35,703 nucleotides of DNA from Acidobacteriaceae bacterium. Its GTDB lineage: Bacteria; Acidobacteriota; Terriglobia; Bryobacterales; Bryobacteraceae. The notes beneath the pieces are model-generated. The model worked only from the letters and a program-made list of their open reading frames with translations, did no database searches and was not told the origin of the DNA. The position numbers and the translations under genes were made by a program. The stretch is from contig JADCJL010000199.1 of assembly GCA_020247055.1 (NCBI GenBank), positions 1 to 35,703 of the forward strand. Reading direction: 5' to 3'. Each line of letters starts with the position of its first letter. Positions within the stretch are counted from its first letter, which is position 1. Below are positions 25,908 through 34,055 of the stretch, piece by piece.

Positions 25908-26239
25908 TCTTCTCGAATGCTTTCTGCGATCTCCCGGCAAAGAAATTCCGGACCTTTTTCTATGAGCAGTTCGCAGTCGGCCGGTTGGTCGTCAATCAAT
26001 AGATCATCTATTTTAATCAGTGCCCACCGAATATAGATAGCATCTATAGCCGTGATAAGTTCTTTCGAGCGAATCTGATCCGTTAAGTCTTCGCTACCGT
26101 TATGAAAGGCCAGACTATGTCCCTCTGCCCGTACAAGCCGCAGTAAGGCAAGTCGTCCGTTTAATGACGGGCGCCTTATTTCATAACGAACACCAGGAAA
26201 TACTCGTGAGTCTTTGAGCAGGGTACTGTGATATTTCAT
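25874..26239 (-). CDS. Phage protein of unknown family, tail-assembly chaperone position
   Basis: A 121-residue protein (MKYHSTLLKDSRVFPGVRYE, ITAIDAIYIRWALIKIDDLL, CELLIEKGPEFLCREIAESI). The acidic middle and helical end fit a tail-assembly chaperone, and its place directly after the tail tube and before the tape measure supports that. It starts 9 bp after the tube gene and overlaps the next, longer-tail frame, an arrangement reminiscent of chaperone pairs (lambda gpG/gpGT), though no slippery site was identified. Function is by position only. Confidence 0.55.
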   Translation of the reverse strand: MKYHSTLLKDSRVFPGVRYEIRRPSLNGRLALLRLVRAEGHSLAFHNGSEDLTDQIRSKELITAIDAIYIRWALIKIDDLLIDDQPADCELLIEKGPEFLCREIAESIREECFLSGEERKN

Positions 26240-26248
26240 GAGACGTCC

Positions 26249-27418
26249 CTATGCGAATGCAATGCGTATCTCGTCATCCACGGTGCCGCTCGCTTGACTG
26301 AGACCGAAGGCCCACTCGAGTCGCGGGTTGCGGTCGTCGAACTCCGGCACCTCCGGAACGACAGTTGGCAGGTAAATGGCACACAGCTGGCCCGGTAACT
26401 CGCCAAGTTGCAACATCACCGAAATCGGTTCTCGGTTGCGTGCCGCCGCATACAGGCCCTTTGTTGCATCATCATCCTGCTCTAGAAGTCGAAAACGAAT
26501 ACCAACCTCCCGCTCGCCGGCTGACAAACAACGTGGACCATCAAAGCCGAATTCTCTTCGGCGCATATCGATGTTGTTCTTTATAGAAACTTCGGCGTCA
26601 GTTAACGTGTAGAATCGGGAAGACGTTGAACCCATCCACACTTGCCCAAGGTGTCCAGGAACGATCTGATAAGCAATCTCCCCGACATTGGGCTCGGCCG
26701 GGAACTGTGCCACACTTCCTACTCCAGCATTAAATGACGCACTATCGATGAGGCGCCTCGCTTCGCCATGGAATTCTACTTCGTGAAAGTCCCCATTGAT
26801 CTTAATCTTTAAAAAGTTAACCGCCGCGCCGGATAAGAGCCGCTGGACAGCAGTCGCCGGACTCCAGTAGTCAAAAAGGGATACGGAAGGTAATTGGGTT
26901 GCTGGACCATAAGTGATCGTTGGATTAAGCGGAGCTCCCGGACTGGGTGAGATGCTAAACGGTGCATTCAATTGCACAGTGGTTGAATTTACAATGTGCT
27001 GAACGAAGCGAAGTTCGCTTCCAAGACTCAATGCTTGGCCAACCTGCATTCCGTGGGGGCCTCCCATCGTCAGGCTTCTTCCGTTGATTGAGGCGATCAC
27101 CTTGTTGCTATCAAACAGGGGCGGCGCCCCAAGAGCTGCTCGAAAGAGCGGTCCACAAGGAGGTTCCGCCGATGTGTTCGCCCAGTTGGTCAGGTATGTC
27201 TCAAGACGAAATTCCGTTTGATCTCGCCCTCCTGTGGGCACCACCATGCGAGAGCGGCTTCCGGTCTTGTCGCGTCGCCTAACAGTATGTTGCTCATTCT
27301 TGATCGCCATCCGAATTGCGGGAATTCGATGTTGCTCGGTTACCGTAGCGGTGGCGCCGAATTCCGTCTCTAGTGCTGTATAGAAGCGATTGTGATTTGA
27401 GGAAATGTAGCAGGCCAT
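26249..27418 (-). CDS. Major tail tube protein candidate
   Basis: A 389-residue protein; ATG 27418 has AAGGAA a few bases upstream. The frame is open further upstream to 27544, but that overlaps the preceding gene and lacks a site. It is beta-rich: EFRLETYLTNWANTS, FFKI-like VNFLKIKINGDFHEVEFHGE, and a C-terminal half with TLTDAEVSIKNNIDMRRREF, then SAGEREVGIRFRLLEQDD. This two-lobed arrangement (tube domain with an inserted or added beta domain) is found in tail tube proteins of non-contractile tails. Position after a terminator-like gene and before the small tail genes agrees. The name is inferred from composition and order, not from a family signature. Confidence 0.6.
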   Translation of the reverse strand: MACYISSNHNRFYTALETEFGATATVTEQHRIPAIRMAIKNEQHTVRRRDKTGSRSRMVVPTGGRDQTEFRLETYLTNWANTSAEPPCGPLFRAALGAPPLFDSNKVIASINGRSLTMGGPHGMQVGQALSLGSELRFVQHIVNSTTVQLNAPFSISPSPGAPLNPTITYGPATQLPSVSLFDYWSPATAVQRLLSGAAVNFLKIKINGDFHEVEFHGEARRLIDSASFNAGVGSVAQFPAEPNVGEIAYQIVPGHLGQVWMGSTSSRFYTLTDAEVSIKNNIDMRRREFGFDGPRCLSAGEREVGIRFRLLEQDDDATKGLYAAARNREPISVMLQLGELPGQLCAIYLPTVVPEVPEFDDRNPRLEWAFGLSQASGTVDDEIRIAFA

Positions 27419-27428
27419 GTAGATTCCT

Positions 27429-27923
27429 TTACTTGCTGATCTGTACGTCGAAAGTGGCTTTCGCAACTTGTAAGTAGTTCTTGCCGCCTGTTTTGACCGG
27501 GCCGAAGGAAATCTGATACCCACCCGTGTAGAATTGTCCCTCACCCCAGTCCCCCCGAAGTGAGTCGAGCGTCTCAGTCAGCCCATCAACGTAATGTTGG
27601 AGTGCGCTGGATATTGTCTCGATACGGTCATGTGTTACTCGCACTTCAATCGTGAGGGTCACCGTACCGGAGAACCGTCTAAACTTCTCCCGAAGAGTGT
27701 TATTCAACCTCTCGCAATATATGAAGAACGTGGGATACTGTAAGCCTCCCGACTTGTCGGCCACCTCTGGCGCGACCTGTAGTCCAACAAGTTGGTTATC
27801 GTGCAGTGGTGCGAGACTCGTCCCGGTACGCGCACTCACGGCCGCAAGTCCTGTGTTCAATCCAGTCGGTGCACGGAGCAAAGTTTCAAGGGTCTTAGTT
27901 GCAGTCGTTGCAATGTGTGCCAT
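27429..27923 (-). CDS. Neck/tail-terminator-like phage protein
   Basis: A 164-residue protein (MAHIATTATKTLETLLRAPT, YPTFFIYCERLNNTLREKFR, RFSGTVTLTIEVRVTHDRIE, GGYQISFGPVKTGGKNYLQV). The alternating beta strands and the IEVRVTHDR/YLQVAKATFDVQI ending resemble tail-terminator or minor tail proteins that cap the tube at the neck. It lies 10 bp before the tail tube gene and 4 bp after the connector candidate. Family not recognised with certainty. Confidence 0.55.
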   Translation of the reverse strand: MAHIATTATKTLETLLRAPTGLNTGLAAVSARTGTSLAPLHDNQLVGLQVAPEVADKSGGLQYPTFFIYCERLNNTLREKFRRFSGTVTLTIEVRVTHDRIETISSALQHYVDGLTETLDSLRGDWGEGQFYTGGYQISFGPVKTGGKNYLQVAKATFDVQISK

Positions 27924-27927
27924 AAGG

Positions 27928-28674
27928 CTAACCTCTTAAGACGGTATTCGACCTACGAAGATAGGTATCCGGAAACTGGCCTTGTGGCGGTACGTTGCCG
28001 GAATGCAATCCTGCCTGGGGAAGAGACCAATCGGCTTCTAATGGAAGGGGTGTACTGTTCTGTTTTTCAAGTGCCTCCGGATTAGTGCCAAGATAAACGT
28101 TCCACGACATTACATAGCCAGGTGCTTGTGGCGGTGTCACAGTCACAGAAGATGCTGGCGGAGCCGTCAGTGAACTCATTGGGCCCGCTTCGCTTTCTGT
28201 TCCCTCACTGGTGACCCAGGAAACTTTTGCAAACCAAGTTCCTGCCATCTGAGTTCCAGTGGTGTGACTTAGACTTGGACGGCCCGGGCGTCGTATCGGG
28301 ACATAGACAATGCCAACTCCGAGGTCGAATAACAGGGACGCCGCGGAGTCGCTCAAGTGACAGTATTGCTCTAATTTGTGCTTATATCGTTCATTGAGTT
28401 GCTGATGATAGCAATCACGATACGTCAGTTCTATCGTGCGAAGGATGTGCCAACGTCGCAGGGCTTCGGTTATTACCACTTGGTCGATCCCGATATTATG
28501 TCCCCGGGAGACTCGCAGCAGAAAGCGCCGCAGCTCGAGTTCTATCTCGGTAGCTGCGACAGTTCCCTTCGTCAAAAGGTCGATCCGTTCTGTGGCCGCG
28601 GTATCGAAGAGGGAGCTTTCATACGACAAAAGATCGCTCGGTATTGATGGAATACTGTCTACAAAGAGTGCCAT
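27928..28674 (-). CDS. Head-tail connector-region phage protein with Ig-like C-terminus
   Basis: A 248-residue protein. The start is at ATG 28674 (MALFVDSIPSIPSDLL) with AAGGAC upstream. The first ~140 residues are mostly helical (ATEIELELRRFLLRVSRGHN, VITEALRRWHILRTIELTYR), like head-completion or connector proteins; the C-terminal ~110 residues are an Ig/fibronectin-type beta domain (WFAKVSWVTSEGTESEAGPM, VTPPQAPGYVMSWNVYLGTN). Sits between a small protein behind the coat gene and the neck gene. Role by position. Confidence 0.55.
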   Translation of the reverse strand: MALFVDSIPSIPSDLLSYESSLFDTAATERIDLLTKGTVAATEIELELRRFLLRVSRGHNIGIDQVVITEALRRWHILRTIELTYRDCYHQQLNERYKHKLEQYCHLSDSAASLLFDLGVGIVYVPIRRPGRPSLSHTTGTQMAGTWFAKVSWVTSEGTESEAGPMSSLTAPPASSVTVTPPQAPGYVMSWNVYLGTNPEALEKQNSTPLPLEADWSLPQAGLHSGNVPPQGQFPDTYLRRSNTVLRG

Positions 28675-28685
28675 ACTTGGGTCCT

Positions 28686-28994
28686 TCAACGTTTACGGGG
28701 TCGGGTCACGGCGGATCTTGGAGTGCTGGGTGTGAATGTTTCTAAAACGGTTGTATGCGGTCGGGTGTCGTTAGGAGGTCCTTCGCGCCATAGTGCGTAG
28801 TGTGCTTTTTGCTCCTCTGTCGCGAGCAGTGCTTTACCTTCTACGACCATTCGGGCCGCTGCGTGGCGGGTTACTTCAGAAAGAGTTCCCGCTCGCCCTC
28901 CGTCGTCCGTTTCCGTACTTACCACCACAACGGCGTTGTCCTGTATAGTGTTCTCGACTTGTTGTATTGCTAGGTAGTACTGACGCAAGTCCAT
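28686..28994 (-). CDS. Small phage protein of unknown function
   Basis: A 102-residue protein from ATG 28994 (MDLRQYYLAIQQVENTIQDN), with AGGGA 5 nt upstream. It has VVVVSTETDDGGRAGTLSEV and a helix EVTRHAAARMVVEGKALLA, then a Pro/Thr/Arg-rich tail. Found after the coat gene; could be a head-decoration or packaging helper. No family recognised. It ends 11 bp before the next gene. Confidence 0.6.
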   Translation of the reverse strand: MDLRQYYLAIQQVENTIQDNAVVVVSTETDDGGRAGTLSEVTRHAAARMVVEGKALLATEEQKAHYALWREGPPNDTRPHTTVLETFTPSTPRSAVTRPRKR

Positions 28995-29052
28995 GTTTTC
29001 CCTCACTGCGTATGGTGGAGGCCGGACGGCCGTGGCCGTCCGGCACCGAGTG

Positions 29053-29964
29053 TTAGCTCCGGACTTGAACGCCGAAGTTATTCCTTAGAACGGCCACGCC
29101 GTAGAGGCAATCGACCGTAAACTGCTGTGCCAGCGTGTTCGGCTGGTAACTCATCATCACACGCATTCCGAAGTTGCCCAGCTCGGAGTATTCAGCGATG
29201 GCGCCCGTACCCGGCAGCGGTTGCGGCAGACGACGCACGCACAACCCGATAGCGTCCTTCGCGAAAGCAATGTTCTGAGTGGTCGCCGGGGACGAGCCAG
29301 TTTTTGAGACGAACTGCGAGCGAAACACAAAGAAGTCCTTCAGCTTTCCAACGGATCCATCGATCATCGCCCGGACCCCGGCCTCCCCGGCTGTATTGTA
29401 TTCCGAGAATCGGGGAATCTGTCGCAGTTGGGAATAGGTACTGCCGTCAACAACCAGATACTTCTGCGCAGCAGACGGAACTTTCGCGTTAAAGAGGGCG
29501 GTTTCCGCCTCGTCTACCAACGATTCGGTAATCGGCGAACCAGCAAAGCCCAGAGCAGTGTTTGCGGTGAATTGCGAGTATAGCGAAAGCAGGTCGGATT
29601 CGATCTTCTCGGCGAGCGCTACAACGGCCGGTTCCATATAAAGCCGGAGAAGATCGGGCACGGCGAGCACCTTTGTTACGTCCGGGATTTGGAACGTGGC
29701 CTCGGCATGTGTGTTCAGGACAATCTGAGCGTTGCCCAAGCTAGGATTCTGCGTTGTGACGGTTCCCCCCTGAGCGATATTGTTCGCAACGAGAGTCGGG
29801 GGAATCGGCACGTTGATGGTATCACCAGCCTGAGCCAAAGACGGCTCAAAGTTTCGATTCACCAAGTTTCCCATCACGAGGTTGCCCATGAGGGCCGGCA
29901 GCGCATCCGCCGCCACCAGTTTGACCAAGGCATTTGCAACATTTGACGAAGTAATAGCAGGCAT
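29053..29964 (-). CDS. Major capsid protein, P22 coat-protein type
   Basis: A 303-residue coat protein starting MPAITSSNVANALVKLVAAD, with AGGAG upstream of ATG 29964. The stretch MGNLVNRNFEPSLAQAGDT, INVPIPPTLVANNIAQGG, NAQIVLNTHAEATFQIPDV is the P22 gp5-type coat signature (HK97 fold, no cleaved N-arm). The C-terminal end VDCLYGVAVLRNNFGVQVRS is also typical. P22 gp5 has 430 residues; this shorter form lacks part of the inserted domain. These capsids need a separate scaffold, which is present just upstream, and no protease, in line with none being seen. The 159 bp before it (29965-30123) hold no gene. Confidence 0.85.
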   Translation of the reverse strand: MPAITSSNVANALVKLVAADALPALMGNLVMGNLVNRNFEPSLAQAGDTINVPIPPTLVANNIAQGGTVTTQNPSLGNAQIVLNTHAEATFQIPDVTKVLAVPDLLRLYMEPAVVALAEKIESDLLSLYSQFTANTALGFAGSPITESLVDEAETALFNAKVPSAAQKYLVVDGSTYSQLRQIPRFSEYNTAGEAGVRAMIDGSVGKLKDFFVFRSQFVSKTGSSPATTQNIAFAKDAIGLCVRRLPQPLPGTGAIAEYSELGNFGMRVMMSYQPNTLAQQFTVDCLYGVAVLRNNFGVQVRS

Positions 29965-30123
29965 TTCTTTTCTCCTAAAGTGAAAAAGCCCCGGCCAGTT
30001 AGGCTGCAGGGCGGCTTGTTTAAGTAGTTGGCTGGACCAATCCAGCATTTATCTTTTGCTATTGAAGTTTCGGCCTCAGGATCTGCACGATCAGACAATA
30101 CGCTCGCCAACGCAACCGCGTGG

Positions 30124-30711
30124 TTAACGGGAACTGTTGATCTGTTGCGCGATTCGTGAGATTTCCTGGCGGGCCCTTTCCAAGTCTTCCTTGGGCATAC
30201 CTGGACGAATCTTATCGATATCGAATCCTCCGCCCGGAGGAGTGACAGGTGGTTTGGCGCTTGCGGTCGCTCCCGATCCACCAGTGATTCGGGCGGGGAG
30301 TAACTCGGGGTTTTCGTTTACGAAATTCGAAAGATATTCCTTGACGGAGAACTCGCCGTTCGTGGTCTTCGCAACCAAACGTCCGTCTTCAGTGCGCTGG
30401 ATATCGTCTTTGACAGCCCGGAAGGCGAGGTCCAGTTTTTGCACCCCGAGTCGTTGCAGTTCCGTTCGAACTGTTGTGTTGCGCTCGGCCTCCTCGGCGA
30501 TGATTCGACTGCGGCGATTTTCCTCCACCAGTTCGTTCATCTTGCGTTCGAGGGCCTCGCGCCGTCGGCGCTCCTCCTCAAGTTCTATCTTGTACGCCGG
30601 TTCGGTTTTCGCCTGTTCTAGACTGACGAACTCTCGAACTGCCTCTTGGATCAGGTGCCTAATGTCGCCCCTCCGCCCAATTTGTGCTTGGTCATGTTTG
30701 CTTTCATCCAT
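30124..30711 (-). CDS. Phage scaffolding protein candidate
   Basis: A 195-residue, highly charged, helical protein with a long coiled coil at about residues 35-85 (KIELEEERRRREALERKMNE, LVEENRRSRIIAEEAERNTT) and a Pro/Gly-rich hinge followed by a short C-terminal helix (EDLERARQEISRIAQQINSS). This is the usual build of scaffolds, whose C-terminal helix binds the coat. AGGAGG lies 7 nt before ATG 30711. Between portal and coat genes, where scaffolds belong. Confidence 0.75.
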   Translation of the reverse strand: MDESKHDQAQIGRRGDIRHLIQEAVREFVSLEQAKTEPAYKIELEEERRRREALERKMNELVEENRRSRIIAEEAERNTTVRTELQRLGVQKLDLAFRAVKDDIQRTEDGRLVAKTTNGEFSVKEYLSNFVNENPELLPARITGGSGATASAKPPVTPPGGGFDIDKIRPGMPKEDLERARQEISRIAQQINSSR

Positions 30712-30726
30712 CCGTCATCCTCCTTA

Positions 30727-32133
30727 CTAGATTCCGCGCAGAAACCAATCATCAATTTCGCGCGCGATTGTGTCCTTGATCTCTTGCCGTTCATCGCAGA
30801 GATACTTGAACGCCAATTTCTTGTAGATTTGCTTGACCAGAGTGCGTGAATCGATATTCATTGCGATCAGTTTGGAGGCGTCGTCAATTTCGCCAGCAAA
30901 ATCGCCAATATCAAATTCATCCAAGCCTGATACGTTTACTTGTAGATTGTCCTCGCGGACACATTCAATGGCTTTTAGAATTCTTTTCACTACATCTTTG
31001 ACTGAATCGCCCAAACTGCGCAGCACTTCCTGTGTTATTGCAAAGTCTCTTTGCTTTGCAAGGCCAGAAAGGGGGCGATGATCACCAACCACCGGACCTG
31101 CTTGTCCAATCAGGTAGCAGACCCGATAAATCTCATCTTTTAGCCTATTGAGGTTCTGGGTCGCAATCTCAAACACTTTTCCCTCCGGTTCGGTCCATCC
31201 AAAACGGTCCCCGGGTCCCAGTTGCAGGAAGTAACTTTCACCGACCATTTGATCGAATTTCTTGTCGCTATAGACGACGGGCATTGCGAAAAGGCCCATC
31301 GTTAAAGCCCAGCTAAGCGCGTTGGACTTGTTAAAGTGTTCCAACTGTAGTGAGGCTGCCTTGTTCATGAGCCACATTCCTTGGCTTACCGTTGTTTCAA
31401 AGAGCGGTACTCGATTTAACTTCGCAAGACCATGCACGCCCTCATCAATCAGCTCAATGCTGTTTGTCTGATTCACGGAACCTTGTTGCTGCGTTCGGCG
31501 GTAGACTCTGAAATGTTCACGGTCGTAGTATAGCCATCGTGTTTCGGTCGTGTTGTGGGCGTCTTCTAAGCTTCGACGATATGTATGCGTTGTTCGAAGA
31601 ACTATCCACTCGAACTCACCGGCGTCACTGCGGCACCAGTTCACCAGATCATTGGGACTATAGTGAACCAAGTATGCTCTACTAGCGCCCATGAAGTCTT
31701 CCTCTGCGCGGCTTGATGCAGGTTGACTGGTACGGGGAAAGTCCACTAGCGTGTAGCCCGTTCCATATAGGAGTGCATCAGTCAGCTGCCTTCGAAAATA
31801 GTCGCTTAGGTTTGTTCCTTTTCGGTCGCAATCCTCGATGAACATGCTGAAGAACCCACGGCCTGTATCATGTGTGCCGTCGATAGTGATTACCGGTTCT
31901 CGCCGGAAGAGTGTAGCTGCATACCAATCGATGATGGATCCGATGTAGTTTTCGTAAAAGACTCTTTGTAGCCTTTCTCCGTAGACGTCGGCCGGCTCGT
32001 TTTGCCGGGGAATAAGATATTGCGCAGCATTGAGCTTGAACGCTTCTCCTCCTACGTAGAGGTCCTGGTAACGTTTCCACACCTCGTGTTTGCCCCGATA
32101 TTCCGGATGTTCTTGATCAATACGGGTATCCAT
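30727..32133 (-). CDS. Phage portal protein
   Basis: A 468-residue protein; ATG 32133 (MDTRIDQEHPEYRGKHEVWK) has AAGGAAAG upstream and I prefer it to the longer frame to 32199. It has the portal pattern: RYQDLYVGGEAFKLNAAQYL, a basic wing, a long C-terminal half with NAEY-like helices (SLGDSVKDVVKRILKAIECV) and an acidic end. It resembles DUF4055-type portals. Twelve copies would form the DNA entry vertex. It follows the terminase after a 95-bp gap. Confidence 0.8.
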   Translation of the reverse strand: MDTRIDQEHPEYRGKHEVWKRYQDLYVGGEAFKLNAAQYLIPRQNEPADVYGERLQRVFYENYIGSIIDWYAATLFRREPVITIDGTHDTGRGFFSMFIEDCDRKGTNLSDYFRRQLTDALLYGTGYTLVDFPRTSQPASSRAEEDFMGASRAYLVHYSPNDLVNWCRSDAGEFEWIVLRTTHTYRRSLEDAHNTTETRWLYYDREHFRVYRRTQQQGSVNQTNSIELIDEGVHGLAKLNRVPLFETTVSQGMWLMNKAASLQLEHFNKSNALSWALTMGLFAMPVVYSDKKFDQMVGESYFLQLGPGDRFGWTEPEGKVFEIATQNLNRLKDEIYRVCYLIGQAGPVVGDHRPLSGLAKQRDFAITQEVLRSLGDSVKDVVKRILKAIECVREDNLQVNVSGLDEFDIGDFAGEIDDASKLIAMNIDSRTLVKQIYKKLAFKYLCDERQEIKDTIAREIDDWFLRGI

Positions 32134-32228
32134 TTGCTTTCCTTGTATTGTGATATGAGACGAATGCGGTGCGGCCGGGCGAACGATATGTGACGGCATT
32201 GTCGTGTGACCGCCTGACAGGGAAGAGG

Positions 32229-33554
32229 TTAGAAGCCGGGCAGGCGGTTCGATTTATAACCAACTGGTTGCCGCTTGTCGTTACTGACTACTTGCCAGAC
32301 TAAATACCCCAAAGCGTCCGACAGATGTGTGCGTTTCGGGTCGCTCCCTTTGTCGATGATCATGGTTCCGGGCAACAGGGTGACTTGTTCGAGATCCCTG
32401 ATAAGTTCTTTGCAGCGCGGGTCTATGTACAGTCTTCGGTTTCCGGCAGCGTCTCGCAGGGTGCTGTTCATCAAGACAAGTCTTTCCCTCACCGCGGGAT
32501 TCTGCGGAGGCAGCTCGACGTTGCAGCGTTGAATGTTTCGAGTTCTGAAGAATGTGCTGATAGCGTCTGCGTCTTTGGGTCCGGTTGTTTTCATTGCGTT
32601 TCCTGATGCATCGCCGAAGACCGTCAAACCATGGCATGAAGGAAATCTTCGGAGGAGTTCATCGCACGCTTCCCAGGTTGTAGCCCTTGACAGTGTGATT
32701 TCATCAATAACGTTGACTGTGTCTCCGGTGAGTTGTACCACTACTGAAGACATTGGATCCACGTTAAAGTCCATGGCCCAGTAGAGTGGTTTGTTGGGAT
32801 CATAGTTGCACTCCCTGACGTTGTGGCTTCGTTCGAAACCGTAGTATGCTTGTCCGGCGCTTATATTTAGGTATGCCCCTAGGACTTCCTGTTGGTAGAA
32901 CCGATCATCATAGCTGAGCTTCAGGCGGTCATAAAAATCGGGAATGACATCCAGAAGGTGGCGATTTTCACCCGGTTGTGCGAGAGTAACTGCATAGCCG
33001 CCTGTGGTGTTCGCGATGAAACGGTGGTAGACCCAATCGAAACCCTTCGGTGTCCACACTGCAAATCCAGATAAGCGCTTCGCTTGCGGATCTCGTAGTC
33101 TACCCTCAAGACGAAGCCAAGCTTCTTCGTGACAATACGTTAGTTCATCAACGCCGAACCATGCGAGGTTCGTACCACGGAGCCTTTCAAAATCTTCAAG
33201 ACTTCGAAATAGCATGGTGGATCCCGTGTCTCGCATTCTCAGGCAGTTTTCTGTTTTGTTGAAGGATATTGGGATATGATTACGCTCCAACAGTTCGAAC
33301 AGACTGCGTTGAGTTGCATCGCGGAGCATTGGGAAAGTTGGTGCTGCCAACAGGCCCTGTCGGCCTGGATTGAGATAACTCAATCGAATAGCCTCGTGGC
33401 ATAACGCTTGACTTTTTCCGGAGCCAACGGGCCCGGAAAAGCCTTTGAAGCGGGCATTGCAGTCGTGGAAGGCTCTTTGTGAAGGTAGAGCGCTGTAGCG
33501 GATGCTGCGGCGGACGGTTACTCGGCTGGTGCGTTTTGGGGTTGGTCTATCCAT
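32229..33554 (-). CDS. Terminase large subunit
   Basis: A 441-residue packaging motor. Walker A is GPVGSGKS (residues 41-48) and Walker B WFGVDE (132-137). The RNase-H-like nuclease has Asp262 (WAMDFNVDP), Asp315 (FGDASG) and Asp413 (HLSDALGYL), the three metal ligands expected. All motifs are intact, so packaging activity is possible. It overlaps the upstream small gene by 37 bp. In a GTA-like particle this enzyme would determine which DNA is packaged. Confidence 0.9.
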   Translation of the reverse strand: MDRPTPKRTSRVTVRRSIRYSALPSQRAFHDCNARFKGFSGPVGSGKSQALCHEAIRLSYLNPGRQGLLAAPTFPMLRDATQRSLFELLERNHIPISFNKTENCLRMRDTGSTMLFRSLEDFERLRGTNLAWFGVDELTYCHEEAWLRLEGRLRDPQAKRLSGFAVWTPKGFDWVYHRFIANTTGGYAVTLAQPGENRHLLDVIPDFYDRLKLSYDDRFYQQEVLGAYLNISAGQAYYGFERSHNVRECNYDPNKPLYWAMDFNVDPMSSVVVQLTGDTVNVIDEITLSRATTWEACDELLRRFPSCHGLTVFGDASGNAMKTTGPKDADAISTFFRTRNIQRCNVELPPQNPAVRERLVLMNSTLRDAAGNRRLYIDPRCKELIRDLEQVTLLPGTMIIDKGSDPKRTHLSDALGYLVWQVVSNDKRQPVGYKSNRLPGF

Positions 33555-33751
33555 CTCACCAGAACCTCGTGGGGTTGTTTCGCTTGCTGCATCGTTTGAT
33601 GGGCTTCGATTAATCTGATCAGATCACTTGGGCTTGCTTTGAAATCGTCACCGTTGGTCAATTGTGTGTGTAGTTTGCGAAGTGCCATTTCGATCAAACG
33701 GAGAGTAAAGCTTTCAGTGATAGGAGTTACCGCATGGTTTTCTTTGTTCAT
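33518..33751 (-). CDS. Small protein at terminase small-subunit position
   Basis: A 77-residue protein (MNKENHAVTPITESFTLRLI, EMALRKLHTQLTNGDDFKAS, PSDLIRLIEAHQTMQQAKQP), helical and short. Its place directly before, and overlapping, the large terminase makes it a candidate small terminase subunit, but it lacks a clear DNA-binding HTH and is shorter than most. First gene of the module, about 110 nt after the predicted transcription start. Confidence 0.55.
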   Translation of the reverse strand: MNKENHAVTPITESFTLRLIEMALRKLHTQLTNGDDFKASPSDLIRLIEAHQTMQQAKQPHEVLVRWIDQPQNAPAE

Positions 33752-34055
33752 AGCTCGTGCTGTCGTTCTTCGCGTCGGCTCTTGCGCTCAGGTTTCTCTT
33801 ACACTTTCAATTTACCTGTGTTGTCGGGTGCAACATTCGCCTAGCCCGCTGCAAGTGATTGAAAAACAATGAGAAAGATTTCTCTACATCCTGTCAACGG
33901 CTTGTAAAACTCCGCGCAGAACCCTTGACAGGTGTGGCAGGGACCCGATGAAAGTACTTTGCGAGGCAGGGCTTCGGCAGTGGGCCCCGAGATCGGACCT
34001 TTGGGAATACGGATCTAAAGACCACCTGGAGTTTTCAAATTGTGATGTCGTTTTT
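33752..34055. other. Intergenic stretch between phage module and transposase
   Basis: About 300 bp without a gene. Besides the promoter described at 33869-33897 it holds the inverted repeat CCTGTCAA/TTGACAGG (33890-33897 and 33925-33932). No repressor gene, attachment-site copy of the tRNA 3' end, or terminator was found. The left end of the next insertion element probably lies near 34030-34050. Confidence 0.45.
33869..33897 (-). promoter_or_regulatory. Sigma70-type promoter for the phage structural operon
   Basis: On the minus strand TTGACA (33897-33892) is followed after exactly 17 nt by TCTCAT (33874-33869), a 6/6 and a 4/6 match to consensus. Transcription would start near 33862, ~110 nt before the first gene. 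The -35 box lies in an inverted repeat CCTGTCAA (33890-33897) / TTGACAGG (33925-33932) that could be an operator. Confidence 0.55.

Noticed and set aside
27419-27544. Upstream extension of the tail tube gene
   Set aside because: Overlaps the preceding gene, while ATG 27418 has a good ribosome-binding site.
33752-34055. attR copy of the tRNA-Arg 3' end
   Set aside because: The T-arm/acceptor sequence GCAGGTTCGAGTCCTGC is not present here or elsewhere right of 16409.
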